Shown here piece after piece: positions 46,527 to 55,773 of a stretch of 64,000 nucleotides of DNA. Every line of letters starts with the position of its first letter. Positions within the stretch are counted from its first letter, which is position 1. Both the position numbers and the translations under genes were made by a program. The notes beneath the pieces were generated by a model, which was not told the origin of the DNA, did no database searches, and worked only from the letters and a program-made list of their open reading frames with translations. The DNA comes from Streptomyces sp. HUAS MG91 (GTDB lineage: Bacteria > Actinomycetota > Actinomycetes > Streptomycetales > Streptomycetaceae), in contig NZ_CP159534.1 in assembly GCF_040529335.1 (NCBI RefSeq), positions 3,162,001-3,226,000 on the forward strand, in the 5' to 3' direction.

Positions 46527-47258
46527 CTACGCCTGGATCACCGGCTCCTTTGTGAACAGGGCGCCCAGAGCGGGAGCGTTGACTCGGCGGTCGACCAGGC
46601 GCAGCGCCTCCCAGACGGTGACCTGGTTGGCGGTGAGGACCGGTTTGCCGAGCTCCCGTTCCAGGTCGGAGATGTGCGCGGCGGTGTGCAGCGCCGTGTC
46701 CGGGAGAAGGACCGCCTCGGCGTCCGGATGATCCCCGGCCCGGGCCATGGCGAGGACCTCGTCCCAGCCCCAGGTACCCACCTCGGCCGCGGTGATGATC
46801 CCGCTGCCCCGCACGGAGAGCACCTCGGCGCCGGCCGCCTTGAGGAACGTGGCGAAGTGGTCCGCGACGTCCGACGGATAGGTCGCCGCGACCGCCACCC
46901 GCCGCACCCCCAGCTCACCGATCGCGTGCGCGAAGGCGAAGGAGGTGCTGGACGCGGGCAGCCCCGCGGCCTGCGCGAGCCCGCGGACCTGGTCGTGAGC
47001 GCCGTCCCAGCCGAAGACGAAGCTGCCGGACGTGCACGCCCAGACCACCGCCTCGGCGCCGGAAAGCCGCAGCTCCTCGACCCCGGCGGAGAGCCGCTCC
47101 GGCGCGCCCATGCGCAGCAGCGCGTCGACGCGGTGCGCGTCCTCGCCGATGTCGGTGTGCACGACGGCCAGCCGTACGTCGCTGTCGATCAGCATCTCGA
47201 TCCGCGGATAGTCGTCCTCCGCGGAGTGTCCGGGGTAGAGAAATCCGAGCGCTGTCAT
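46527..47258 (-). CDS. Asp/Glu-racemase-superfamily protein, EutA/maleate-isomerase type, second Cys replaced
   Basis: 243 residues. Matches the EutA/maleate cis-trans isomerase size and fold. The first catalytic cysteine is present (C75 in WACTSGSF). At the second site, where its neighbour has SCTN, this protein reads PDTA, with D187 in place of cysteine. The flanking match is good (LEREL-KPV-TANQVT-W), so this is not a misalignment. It may be a decarboxylase-like or non-isomerase variant. Its start is 3 bases after the stop of the paralogous upstream gene, so the two are an operon. Confidence 0.8.
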   Translation of the reverse strand: MTALGFLYPGHSAEDDYPRIEMLIDSDVRLAVVHTDIGEDAHRVDALLRMGAPERLSAGVEELRLSGAEAVVWACTSGSFVFGWDGAHDQVRGLAQAAGLPASSTSFAFAHAIGELGVRRVAVAATYPSDVADHFATFLKAAGAEVLSVRGSGIITAAEVGTWGWDEVLAMARAGDHPDAEAVLLPDTALHTAAHISDLERELGKPVLTANQVTVWEALRLVDRRVNAPALGALFTKEPVIQA

Positions 47259-47261
47259 GCT

Positions 47262-48077
47262 CTATGCCCACCCTTCCTGGCCCTCCGGAAGTTCCGGAAG
47301 ACGCTGTTCTGCCTGACGTCCTGGCACGGGCCACTGCCGGCGCGCCGCCGGATCGAGCAGCGCCTGGTAGGGGCCCACTGCTCGCGTACCCAGTCGGGTG
47401 AGGGCTGCCCACATCGTGACCTGATTGGCCGAGATCACCGGCATCCGCAGCTCGGCCTCCAGCTGCGGGATGACGTCGTACGTGGGCAGGTTCGTACAGC
47501 TGATGAAGAGCGCGTCGGCGCCGGTGCCGACCGCCGCGCGCGCCATCTCGGCCACGTCCCGGTAGGGCACCTTCCAGATGTGCCGGGTCAGCCCGAGATA
47601 GGCCCGGCCCACCACGGTGATGCCCGCCTCCGCCAGATACTCCTCCAGCGACTCGGTGACGGAGCGGGTGTACGGGGTGACGAGCGCGATGCGGCGCGCT
47701 CCGAGGTCGGCGAGGGCGTCGAGCAGCGCCCCCGACGTGGTCACGGACGGGAGCTCCCCGGCCCTGCGCATGGCCTCGCACATGGCGCGCTCCCCGGCGA
47801 TGCCGCCGACGAAGCTGCCCGAGGTGCAGGCGTACGCGAGGACCTGCGGTTCGGCGGCGCCGAGCGCCCGGACCGCCTCCCCGAGTGTCTCGTGCTCGCT
47901 GACCAGGCGGGCCAGGTCGAGGCTGACCTCGACGGGCACGAACGGGGTGCGGGTGAGGTGGAGGGAGATGTCGTCGGGTACCCAGCGCCACAGTTCACGG
48001 TCGAGGGCGAAGTCGAACGGTGCGACTACGCCGACGCCGCGCTGCGGCTGCGGTCCCCCCAGGAATGAGACGTCCAT
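47262..48077 (-). CDS. Asp/Glu-racemase-superfamily protein, EutA/maleate-isomerase type
   Basis: 271 residues. Both superfamily cysteines are present: C84 in YACTSGSF and C194 in ISCTNLPTYD, the pair used for acid/base catalysis in maleate isomerase and Asp/Glu racemases. First gene of a two-gene leftward operon with a paralog. Divergent from the 2-hydroxyacid dehydrogenase. Substrate unknown; family members act on maleate, hydantoin, malonates or take part in ectoine use (EutA). Confidence 0.82.
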   Translation of the reverse strand: MDVSFLGGPQPQRGVGVVAPFDFALDRELWRWVPDDISLHLTRTPFVPVEVSLDLARLVSEHETLGEAVRALGAAEPQVLAYACTSGSFVGGIAGERAMCEAMRRAGELPSVTTSGALLDALADLGARRIALVTPYTRSVTESLEEYLAEAGITVVGRAYLGLTRHIWKVPYRDVAEMARAAVGTGADALFISCTNLPTYDVIPQLEAELRMPVISANQVTMWAALTRLGTRAVGPYQALLDPAARRQWPVPGRQAEQRLPELPEGQEGWA

Positions 48078-48329
48078 AGAGCATGCCCCAGGTTCAGCTG
48101 ACGTGGTGATTGCCGATGCGATGCTTGAGCCGGCAGAGCGCCGGGTCGTCGGGACAGCGAAGAGGGCGGGAACCCGCGTACGGGGTACCGCTGTTGACGA
48201 AGGTAGGTTCAGGTGCCAGCGTGGTCAATCCGCGCATGTCAGTTGGGATGCCGTGAGACGGCGCACACCGCCCACAGTTCATGATCCCGATGTTCCCGAC
48301 TTGTCCATCACCAGGAAAGCGGAGCTTCG

Positions 48330-49325
48330 TTGCGAAACGATTTCCCCTCGATGTCCGGCCCCGACGCGCGTCGCCCCACGGTCCTCGTCCTCGACGCGGC
48401 CCCGCCCGCGCCACCGCCCCGGCTGGGCGTGCTGACCGGCCGGGCCCGGGTGCTGCACGCCAAGGACGCCACCGAGCTGCGTGATCAACTTCCGTACGCG
48501 GACGTCCTGTTGGTCTGGGGCTTCCTGTCGGACGCGGTGCGCGAGGCGTGGCCCGGACGGGGTGCGCGGCCGGTGTGGGTGCACACGGCGAGCGCGGGCG
48601 TGGACCGGCTGATGTTCCCCGAACTCGTCGCCTCGGACACGGAACTGACCAACGCGCGGGGCGTCTTCGACCAGCCGATCGCCGAGTACGTGGCCGCGCT
48701 CGTCCTGGCGATGGGCAAGGACCTGCCCGCCACGATCGGGTACCAGGCGAACCGGGAGTGGCGGCACCGCGAGACGCAGCGGATCGCCGGGACCCGGGCC
48801 TGTGTCGTCGGCACCGGCCCCATCGGGCAGGCGATCGTCAAGCAGCTCAAGGCGCTCGGCATCACCACGGCGCTGGTCGGACGGCGGGCCCGGGCCGGGG
48901 TGCACGGCCCTGCGGACCTGGACCGGCTGCTCGCCCGCGCCGACTGGGCGGTGTGCGCGGCGCCGCTGACCGACGAGACGCGCGGCATGTTCGACGCCCG
49001 CCGGTTCGGCGTGATGCAGCCGTCGGCGCGGTTCATCAATGTGGGACGCGGGCCGCTGGTCGTGGAGTCCGACCTGGTGGACGCCCTGCGCAAGCGGTGG
49101 ATCGCGGGCGCCGCGCTCGACGTCTTCGAGCACGAGCCGCTGCCCGACGACAGCCCGCTGTGGACCGCTCCGGGACTGATCGTGTCACCGCACATGAGCG
49201 GCGACACCGTGGGCTGGCGGGACGAACTGGGGCGCCAGTTCGTGGAGTTGTTCGGTCGCTGGGAGAACGGGCGGCCGCTGATGAATGTAGTAGACAAGAA
49301 ACGTGGGTATGTCCCCGGAAGCTGA
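48330..49325 (+). CDS. D-2-hydroxyacid dehydrogenase
   Basis: 331 residues, NAD(P)-dependent. The Rossmann motif is CVVGTGPIGQAIVKQLKALG near residue 158; the catalytic Arg is in NVGRGPLVVESDLVDAL, Glu in VFEHEPLP and His in VSPHMSGDT. TTG at 48330 has GGAG 5 bases upstream; ATG at 48351 is an alternative without one. It begins the rightward half of the catabolic cluster, 59 bases before the amidase. Confidence 0.9.
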   Translation: MRNDFPSMSGPDARRPTVLVLDAAPPAPPPRLGVLTGRARVLHAKDATELRDQLPYADVLLVWGFLSDAVREAWPGRGARPVWVHTASAGVDRLMFPELVASDTELTNARGVFDQPIAEYVAALVLAMGKDLPATIGYQANREWRHRETQRIAGTRACVVGTGPIGQAIVKQLKALGITTALVGRRARAGVHGPADLDRLLARADWAVCAAPLTDETRGMFDARRFGVMQPSARFINVGRGPLVVESDLVDALRKRWIAGAALDVFEHEPLPDDSPLWTAPGLIVSPHMSGDTVGWRDELGRQFVELFGRWENGRPLMNVVDKKRGYVPGS

Positions 49326-49384
49326 TCACCGAACAGCTGGTCACTGAACCACTGACGCACCGGACCCCTGGCACTGGAGGACGG

Positions 49385-50782
49385 ATGACGGCCGAGCTCA
49401 CCGGACTGACCGCGCAGGATCTGCTCGACGGCTACCGCAAGGGCGAGTTCAGCCCCGTCGACGCCACCCGGGCCGTGCTGGCCCGGATCGAGGAGACCGA
49501 GCCCGCGCTGAACGCGTTCGTACGGGTCGACGCCGAAGGGGCGCTCGCGGCGGCGGAGGAGAGTGCCGGGCGCTGGCGGCGCGGCGAGCCGCGGGGGCTG
49601 GTCGACGGGGTGCCGGTGACGGTCAAGGACATCCTGTTGCAGCGCGGAGCGCCCACGTTCCGGGGCTCGAAGACCGTTCGCGCGGAGGGTAGTTGGCCGG
49701 AGGACGCCCCGTCGGTCGCCCGGCTGCGCGAGCACGGCGCCGTGTTCGTCGGCAAGACGACCACGCCCGAGTTCGGCTGGAAGGGCGTCACCGACTCGCC
49801 ACTGTCGGGCGTGACCCGCAACCCGTACGACACCTCGCGCACCGCCGGCGGTTCCAGCGGTGGCAGCGCGGCGGCGGTCGCGGTCGGCGCGGGGCCGCTG
49901 TCGCTGGGCACGGACGGCGGCGGCTCGGTGCGCATACCGGCCGCCTTCTGCGGCGTCTTCGGGCTCAAGCCGACGTACGGGCGGGTGCCACTGTATCCGG
50001 CGTCGGCGTTCGGCACCCTCGCGCACGTGGGGCCGATGACGCGCACCGCGGCCGACGCGGCGCTGCTGATGGACGTGATCTCCGGCCCCGACCCGCGCGA
50101 CTGGTCGGGGCTCGGCCCGGCGGTCGGCGGCTTCCGCGAGGGGATCCAGGGCGGGGTGCGCGGGCTGCGGGTCGCGTTCTCGCCGTCGCTGGGCGGGCAG
50201 GTGGCGGTACGGGCGCCGGTCGCGGCCGCGGTGCGCTCGGCCGTCGAGCGGCTCGCCGGGCTCGGCGCGTACGTGGAGGAGACCGACCCGGACTTCACCG
50301 ATCCGGTCGAGGCCTTCCACACCCTGTGGTTCAGCGGGGCGGCCCGGGTCACGCAGCGGCTGTCCGCCGCGCAGCGCGAGCTGCTCGATCCCGGGCTGCG
50401 GGAGATCTGCGCGCAGGGGGCGCGGATGAGCGCGCTCGACTATCTCGCCGCCGTGGACGTGCGGATGGAGCTGGGGCGGCGGATGGGCGTCTTCCACTCG
50501 ACGTACGACGTGCTGGTGACGCCGACGCTGCCGGTCACCGCGTTCGAGGCCGGGGTGGAGGTGCCGCGGGGGTCGGGGTTGCGGCGGTGGACGGGGTGGA
50601 CGCCGTTCACGTACCCGTTCAATCTGACCCAGCAGCCGGCCGCGACCGTCCCTGTCGGGGTGGACGGGGACGGTCTGCCGGTCGGGCTTCAGGTGGTGGG
50701 CGCCCGTCACCAGGACGGGCTGGTTCTCCGGGTGGCGCATGCCCTTTATGAGGCCGGGGTCGCGGGTCTCGACGCGCCGTAG
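49385..50782 (+). CDS. Amidase-signature hydrolase
   Basis: 465 residues. The Ser-cisSer-Lys triad is recognisable: Lys in VPVTVKDIL, the cis-Ser in TAGGSSGGSAAA and the nucleophile in GTDGGGSVRIPAAFCGVFG. It hydrolyses an amide; the substrate is not predictable from sequence. ATG with GGAGG upstream. It follows the dehydrogenase closely and is probably co-transcribed with it. Confidence 0.92.
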   Translation: MTAELTGLTAQDLLDGYRKGEFSPVDATRAVLARIEETEPALNAFVRVDAEGALAAAEESAGRWRRGEPRGLVDGVPVTVKDILLQRGAPTFRGSKTVRAEGSWPEDAPSVARLREHGAVFVGKTTTPEFGWKGVTDSPLSGVTRNPYDTSRTAGGSSGGSAAAVAVGAGPLSLGTDGGGSVRIPAAFCGVFGLKPTYGRVPLYPASAFGTLAHVGPMTRTAADAALLMDVISGPDPRDWSGLGPAVGGFREGIQGGVRGLRVAFSPSLGGQVAVRAPVAAAVRSAVERLAGLGAYVEETDPDFTDPVEAFHTLWFSGAARVTQRLSAAQRELLDPGLREICAQGARMSALDYLAAVDVRMELGRRMGVFHSTYDVLVTPTLPVTAFEAGVEVPRGSGLRRWTGWTPFTYPFNLTQQPAATVPVGVDGDGLPVGLQVVGARHQDGLVLRVAHALYEAGVAGLDAP

Positions 50783-50861
50783 CACGGAGCTCCGCCCCGG
50801 ACCCCGCTCCTCAATCGCCGGAGGGGCTTGATCGGCCTCCGCCGAACGGACGAGTGACGGG

Positions 50862-51383
50862 CTAGACCCGGCGGAAGCCCAAGGTCTCTCCCACCGCTCC
50901 GCTCCGCCACAGGTCCTGGCACGCCTCGGCCATGGTGTCCAGGCCCTCCACCACCTGGCCCCACACGATGCCGGGCACCCAGCCCACATCCCCGTTCATG
51001 AGCAGGTTGTTGCGCTCGTAGAACAGGGCGAGGTCGATCACGGGTGCCCCGGCGCTCAGGCCGGCCCCGCTGCCGTAGCCGTAGGACTGCGAGCCCAACT
51101 GCGTCCCGTTGAAGGAGAAATAACAGAGGTCGCCGGGAATGGGCGTCACCGTCGGATTCTCCAGCGGTGGTTCCTGTTCCGCGAATGCCGGGAACAGGGC
51201 ATAGATCTCGTTGCGCGCGTATTTGGCGTGGTAGACGTCGGAGACGAGCGGCAGCGCGTCCCAGACCGCCGCGCAGGTCAGCGGCGCGCGGTCGTCGAGG
51301 AGTTTGGCCGTGCAGGCAACTCCCCTCTTGGCCAGGGAGACTTCGATGAAACGGGTGCCGGATTCAGTCGTGGAGTCAGCCAT
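50862..51383 (-). CDS. DUF3830 protein (cyclophilin-like fold)
   Basis: 173 residues (or 176 from the ATG at 51392). TRFIEVSLAKRGVACTAKLL followed by AAVWDALPLVSDVYHAKYAR and NEIYALFP, then GDLCYF and YGYGSG, fit the DUF3830 cyclophilin-like family. Members are often encoded beside amidases and racemase-like genes. Enzymatic role unknown. It runs against the amidase and away from the ABC transporter. Confidence 0.78.
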   Translation of the reverse strand: MADSTTESGTRFIEVSLAKRGVACTAKLLDDRAPLTCAAVWDALPLVSDVYHAKYARNEIYALFPAFAEQEPPLENPTVTPIPGDLCYFSFNGTQLGSQSYGYGSGAGLSAGAPVIDLALFYERNNLLMNGDVGWVPGIVWGQVVEGLDTMAEACQDLWRSGAVGETLGFRRV

Positions 51384-51450
51384 GCGTTCCATGGTCGTCC
51401 CGGGCCACCCCTCACGGTCAAGACCGCATCAGCCGTGACAGGGGCGTGAA

Positions 51451-52401
51451 TTGATCGGCATGGATCGGTTCCGTTCGGGTAGCCGCGCGCCCATGGCTCC
51501 ACCAACTGAGATACGTACGAACGGGAAACCGCTCAGAAGACAGGGTGTCCGCAGACGATCACTGCTCGCCGGCCTCGGAGTGCTCGGTGCGGCCGGCGCT
51601 CTCGGCGCCGCGGGCTGCAGCCGGGTACCGAGCGGTGACACGCTCGCCCGGCTCCGGTCACAGGGAACGGTGCGACTCGGCATCGCGGGAGAGGTGCCGT
51701 ACGGATACATCGACGACAGCGGGAAGTTCACCGGCGAGGCGGTGGAACTGGCCAAGGTGATCTTCAAACGGCTGGGAGTCGCCAAAGTCCAGCCGGTCGC
51801 GACCGACTTCGCCTCGCTCATCCCCGGCCTGAACACGCAGCAGTTCGACGTCGTGTCCGCCGGGATGTACATCAACAAGGAACGCTGCCAGCAGGTCATC
51901 TTCGCGGATCCCGAGTACCAGATGCTGGACTCGTTCATCGTCGCGAAGGGCAATCCGAAGAACCTGCACTCCTACGCCGACGTCGTGAAGTCGAAGGCCA
52001 AGTTCGGTACGGGCACCGGCTACGCGGAGATCCAGTACGCGGTGGACGCCGGTTACAAGGAGTCCGACATCGTGATCCTCCAGGATCAGGTGGCCGGGCT
52101 GAACGCCGTGGAGGCCGGGCGCATCGACGTCTTCGCCGGGACCGCGCTGACCACGCGCGAGGTCACCAGGAAGAGCCGCAAGGCGGAGGCCACCACACCG
52201 TTCGCGCCGCTGGTGGACGGCAAGAAGCACGTCGACGGCGGCGGCTTCACCTTCCGGCGCGCCGACACCGGACTGCGGGACGCCTTCAACGTCGAGATCC
52301 ACAAGATGAAGAAGAGCGGCGAACTCTTCCGGATTCTCCGGCCGTTCGGCTTCACGAAGGCGGAGATGACGACGCTGACCGCCGAGGAGCTGTGCCGATG
52401 A
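51451..52401 (+). CDS. ehuB: EhuB-type substrate-binding lipoprotein
   Basis: About 316 residues. Twin-arginine run RRRSLLAGLG followed by hydrophobic residues and lipobox GAAGC suggests a Tat-exported lipoprotein. The mature domain (GTVRLGIAGEVPYGYIDDSG, LIPGLNTQQFDVVSAGMYIN, KGNPKNLHSYADV) matches the ectoine/hydroxyectoine-binding EhuB group of family 3 solute-binding proteins. TTG at 51451 (with AGGGG upstream) or ATG at 51460 may be the start. It ends in an ATGA overlap with the first permease. Confidence 0.85.
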   Translation: MIGMDRFRSGSRAPMAPPTEIRTNGKPLRRQGVRRRSLLAGLGVLGAAGALGAAGCSRVPSGDTLARLRSQGTVRLGIAGEVPYGYIDDSGKFTGEAVELAKVIFKRLGVAKVQPVATDFASLIPGLNTQQFDVVSAGMYINKERCQQVIFADPEYQMLDSFIVAKGNPKNLHSYADVVKSKAKFGTGTGYAEIQYAVDAGYKESDIVILQDQVAGLNAVEAGRIDVFAGTALTTREVTRKSRKAEATTPFAPLVDGKKHVDGGGFTFRRADTGLRDAFNVEIHKMKKSGELFRILRPFGFTKAEMTTLTAEELCR

Positions 52402-53141
52402 CCTCCGGACTGTGGGAACACTGGGTACTTCCGGGCATCTGGGTCACGATCCAGCTGACCCTCTACAGCGCCGCCCTCGCGACCGTGGTCGCGTTCGGCG
52501 TCGGCGCCGCGCGTACGCACCGGCTGTGGATCGTCCGCTTCGTGGCCGGCCTGTACACCGAGATCTTCCGGGGCACGTCCGCCCTGGTCCTGATGTTCTG
52601 GATCTTCTTCGTCCTGCCGCAGCTCGCGGGCTGGTCGCTGGTGCCGATGTGGGCGGCCGTACTGGCCCTCGGCCTGTCCTACGGCGCGTACGGCGCGGAG
52701 ATCGTGCGCGGTGCCCTGAACGCGGTGGCGCCCGCGCAGCGCGAGGCGGGGGTCGCGCTGAGCTTCACTCCGTGGCAGCGGATGCGGCTGATCCTGCTGC
52801 CGCAGGCCGTGCCGGAGATGATCCCGCCGTTCTCGAACCTGCTGATCGAGCTGCTGAAGGGCACCGCGCTGGTGTCGCTGCTCGGCATCGGTGACGTGTC
52901 GTTCGCCGCGTACCTGGTGCGCCTGGCGACCACCGAGAGCGCGGAGATCTACGCGATCACGCTCGTCATCTACTTCGTCATCGCGTTCCTGCTGACGCGC
53001 GGGATGCGCGCGCTGGAGAAGAAGACCAAGGCCGGACTCGGGCAGAAGCCCGATCCAGGAGTCGGAGTCATGCGCAGGCTCAACCTCCGCCAGCAGAACG
53101 AGACCGCCCAGCTCCCCGTGGGCGGAGGAGGTGCCCAGTGA
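52398..53141 (+). CDS. ehuC: EhuC-type amino-acid ABC permease
   Basis: 247 residues, HisM/GltK-type permease with about five membrane helices (GIWVTIQLTLYSAALATVVA is the first). The EAA loop is LNAVAPAQREAGVALSFTPW. The Lys/Arg-rich C-terminal tail of ~45 residues is longer than usual. Coupled to ehuB by ATGA and to the second permease by GTGA. Confidence 0.87.
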   Translation: MTSGLWEHWVLPGIWVTIQLTLYSAALATVVAFGVGAARTHRLWIVRFVAGLYTEIFRGTSALVLMFWIFFVLPQLAGWSLVPMWAAVLALGLSYGAYGAEIVRGALNAVAPAQREAGVALSFTPWQRMRLILLPQAVPEMIPPFSNLLIELLKGTALVSLLGIGDVSFAAYLVRLATTESAEIYAITLVIYFVIAFLLTRGMRALEKKTKAGLGQKPDPGVGVMRRLNLRQQNETAQLPVGGGGAQ

Positions 53142-53806
53142 TCACCACCGCCGCGACCACCTGGGACTGGTCCGCCGTCAGCGACTTCATGCCGCACTTC
53201 TGGGACGGCATCCTCGTCACCCTCCAGATCTTGCTGTACGGCTCGCTGATCTCCTTCAGCGTCGGCCTGCTCTGGGCCCTGGCCTTCCGGGCGCCGACCC
53301 GCTTCGTGCGCTGGCCCGTCGGGCTGATCACGGAGTTCATCCGCAACACCCCGCTCCTGGTCCAGCTGTTCTTCCTGTACTTCGTGCTGCCCGAGGCGGG
53401 CATCCAGTTCTCCGCGCTGACCACGGGCGTCGTCGCGATCGGCCTGCACTACTCGACGTACACCGCGCAGGTCTACCGCGCGGGCATCGAGGCCGTGCCG
53501 GCCGGACAGTGGGAGGCGGCCCGCGCGCTGAGCCTGCCGTACCGCAAGACGTGGACCGCGGTGATCCTGCCGCAGGCGATCCGCCGCGTCGTTCCCGCGC
53601 TCGGCAACTACGTCGTGGCGATGCTGAAGGACACCCCGCTGCTCGCGGGCATCGGCGTCCTGGAACTGCTCCAGCGCTCCCGCCTCCAGGCGGCCCAGAC
53701 GTTCCAGTACACCGAGGCCCTCACCGTCGTCGGCGTGGCCTTCATCGTCGTCTCCTACCTCGCCTCCCTCCTTCTCCGATCCCTGGAGCGCCGCCTTGTC
53801 CACTGA
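53138..53806 (+). CDS. ehuD: EhuD-type amino-acid ABC permease
   Basis: 222 residues, second permease of the importer. The EAA loop is IEAVPAGQWEAARALSLPY; helix FLYFVLPEAGIQFSALTTGV is typical. GTG start in a GTGA overlap; the end overlaps the ATPase gene by 11 bases. Confidence 0.87.
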   Translation: MITTAATTWDWSAVSDFMPHFWDGILVTLQILLYGSLISFSVGLLWALAFRAPTRFVRWPVGLITEFIRNTPLLVQLFFLYFVLPEAGIQFSALTTGVVAIGLHYSTYTAQVYRAGIEAVPAGQWEAARALSLPYRKTWTAVILPQAIRRVVPALGNYVVAMLKDTPLLAGIGVLELLQRSRLQAAQTFQYTEALTVVGVAFIVVSYLASLLLRSLERRLVH

Positions 53807-54611
53807 CACGAACCTGTCCAAAGAGCAGCCCAACCCCGCGGTGGACGGCAGCGAGCTGATCCGCTTCGACAAGGTCGTGAAGCGGTTCGGCGACAACACC
53901 GTCCTCGACCAGCTGGACTTCTCGGTCGCCTCCGGCAAGCACGTGACGCTGATCGGTCCGTCGGGCTCCGGCAAGACGACGATCCTGCGGCTGCTGATGA
54001 CCCTGCTCAAGCCCGACGAGGGCACGATCAGAGTGGGCGGCGAGTACCTCACCCACGAGGAGAAGAACGGCAAGCTGGTCCCGGCCGGCGAGAAGCACGT
54101 CCGCGAGGTCCGCAAGAACATCGGGATGGTCTTCCAGCAGTTCAACCTCTTCCCGAACATGAAGGTGCTGCGCAACATCACCGAGGCGCCGGTCACCGTC
54201 CTCGGCCTGTCGAAGGACGAGGCCGAGGAGCGGGCCCGCGAGCTGCTCGACATGGTCGGGCTCGGCGACCGCATCGACGCGTACCCCTCGCAGCTCTCCG
54301 GCGGCCAGCAGCAGCGGGTGGCCATCGCGCGGGCGCTCGCCATGCGTCCTCAGGTGCTGCTGCTCGACGAGGTGACGTCCGCGCTCGACCCCGAGCTGGT
54401 CGCGGGCGTCCTCGACGTGCTGCGCGACATCGCGCACACGACCGACATCACCATGCTCTGCGTCACCCACGAGATGAACTTCGCCCGGGACATCTCCGAC
54501 CAGGTCCTGATGTTCGACGCCGGCCGGGTCATCGAGTCCGGATCGCCGGAGAAGATTTTCAGCGACCCCGAGCACGAGCGCACCCGGGAGTTCCTGAGCG
54601 CGGTCCTGTGA
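53796..54611 (+). CDS. ehuA: EhuA-type ABC transporter ATPase
   Basis: 271 residues. Walker A GPSGSGKTT near residue 55, Q-loop MVFQQFNLFPNM, signature LSGGQQQR, Walker B LLLDEVTSALDPE, and switch His in VTHEMNF. It energises the EhuBCD importer; amino-acid-type family. TTG start with GGAG upstream. The gene order B-C-D-A differs from the A-B-C-D order of Sinorhizobium. Confidence 0.9.
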   Translation: MSTDTNLSKEQPNPAVDGSELIRFDKVVKRFGDNTVLDQLDFSVASGKHVTLIGPSGSGKTTILRLLMTLLKPDEGTIRVGGEYLTHEEKNGKLVPAGEKHVREVRKNIGMVFQQFNLFPNMKVLRNITEAPVTVLGLSKDEAEERARELLDMVGLGDRIDAYPSQLSGGQQQRVAIARALAMRPQVLLLDEVTSALDPELVAGVLDVLRDIAHTTDITMLCVTHEMNFARDISDQVLMFDAGRVIESGSPEKIFSDPEHERTREFLSAVL

Positions 54612-54638
54612 CCAGCCACGGTCTGATCGTGGCATGAC

Positions 54639-54655
54639 TTTGGCATATGCCAGAG
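54639..54655. promoter_or_regulatory. 17-bp palindromic motif, copy B
   Basis: TTTGGCATATGCCAGAG, identical to copy A at 40873, lies between ehuA and the IclR-family gene, about 130 bases before the regulator's GTG. Palindromic half-sites TGGCAT/ATGCCA suit a dimeric regulator, possibly the adjacent IclR protein. Confidence 0.5.
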
Positions 54656-54783
54656 TGGCGCGTTCCTGCTGAGAGGGTACGGAACGCGCCACCAATCTCC
54701 CCAACCAGCGCCCCTCTTGGGTGTGTTGGCGGCTATCGTGGACGAAGCCAGCTGTCCGGAACCGTTCCATGCAGGGGGATGCC

Positions 54784-55554
54784 GTGGCGCTGAAGCACGA
54801 CAAGGACGCGTCGTCGTACAAGCCGCACCAGTCGGTGCAGCACGCTCTGCGCGTGCTGGAGGCCGTCGCCCGCCGGGGCGTCGGCATCACCGACACGGAA
54901 CTGGCGCGCGTCACCGGTCTGCCCGTGGACCAGTTGACCCACATGCTGCGCATGCTGCGGCGCGAGGGGTACGTCCAGCAGGCCGCCGACGGCGCGTATC
55001 TCGCCGGGGCCACGCTCGACCGGCTCGGCGCGGCCGACGGGCACGAGTCCGCGCTCACCGCGAAGCTGCAGCTCACACTGGACGAGCTGCGCGACACCGT
55101 GGGCGCCGCCGTCTACATCAGCCGGTACATCGACGGCGAGGTCCGGATCACGCAGTACGCGTCCGGGCCCGAGACCCCGCCGGTGAACGAGTGGGTGGAC
55201 TTCCGCGTCTCGGCGCACGCCAGCGCCGTGGGCAAGAGCCTCCTCGGCCAGCTGGACGTCAACGGCCGGCGGGACCATCTTTCCCGCCACAAGATGGCCC
55301 GCCTCACCTCGCGCACGATCACGAACGAGAAGGTGCTGCTGTCGAAGCTGGCCGCGCAGCCGGCGACCGTTCCCGTCCTTGATCTCCAGGAGTACGCGGT
55401 GGGCACGGTCTGCGCCGCCGTCCCCATCACGGCGGGCTCCTCGGTGGGCTGCCTGGCCCTCTCGCTCCCGGTGGAGCACGCCCACCGCCTCCACCACGCG
55501 GCCGACCGCCTCAACCAGAGCGCGGCACCGGTCCTTCTGTCCCTGGCGATCTGA
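54784..55554 (+). CDS. IclR-family transcriptional regulator
   Basis: 256 residues. A winged HTH at residues about 18-80 (SVQHALRVLEAVARRGVGIT, LARVTGLPVDQLTHMLRMLR) precedes an IclR ligand-binding domain (SAHASAVGKSLLGQL, AVGTVCAAVPI). GTG at 54784 has GGGGGA upstream; an upstream ATG at 54769 would put that site in the coding region. It follows the ehu operon and probably controls the cluster; the ligand is unknown. Confidence 0.9.
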   Translation: MALKHDKDASSYKPHQSVQHALRVLEAVARRGVGITDTELARVTGLPVDQLTHMLRMLRREGYVQQAADGAYLAGATLDRLGAADGHESALTAKLQLTLDELRDTVGAAVYISRYIDGEVRITQYASGPETPPVNEWVDFRVSAHASAVGKSLLGQLDVNGRRDHLSRHKMARLTSRTITNEKVLLSKLAAQPATVPVLDLQEYAVGTVCAAVPITAGSSVGCLALSLPVEHAHRLHHAADRLNQSAAPVLLSLAI

Positions 55555-55568
55555 TCACCGGGAGCCAA

Positions 55569-55598
55569 GGTGCGGCTTGAGTGTGGCTGGTCGCAGCT
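55569..55598 (+). repeat. Dispersed intergenic repeat, degenerate fragment
   Basis: GGTGCGGCTT then GTGTGGCTGGTCGCA match the left flank and first part of the repeat core; the GCAGTTCCCC part is missing. Confidence 0.4.
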
Positions 55599-55606
55599 CG
55601 CAACGA

Positions 55607-55638
55607 CGAAAGCCCCCCACTACGGTGGAGGGCTTTCG
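55607..55638 (-). terminator. Terminator after tRNA-Lys copy 2
   Basis: 14-base arms with one mismatch and a 4-base loop, 8 bases beyond the tRNA 3' end on the minus strand. Confidence 0.75.
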
Positions 55639-55646
55639 CTTTACTG

Positions 55647-55720
55647 TGCGCCATCAGGGACTCGAACCCCGGACACGCGGATTAAGAGTCCGCTGCTCTA
55701 ACCAACTGAGCTAATGGCGC
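55647..55720 (-). tRNA. tRNA-Lys (CTT anticodon), copy 2
   Basis: Reverse strand copy, identical over 74 bases to copies at 41592 and 61558. It lies downstream of the acyl-CoA synthetase gene and faces the IclR gene. Confidence 0.98.
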
Positions 55721-55773
55721 CGGTTGACGAGGTAAATACTACCTGGCCCGAAGGGGTGCTCCCGACCACGAGG

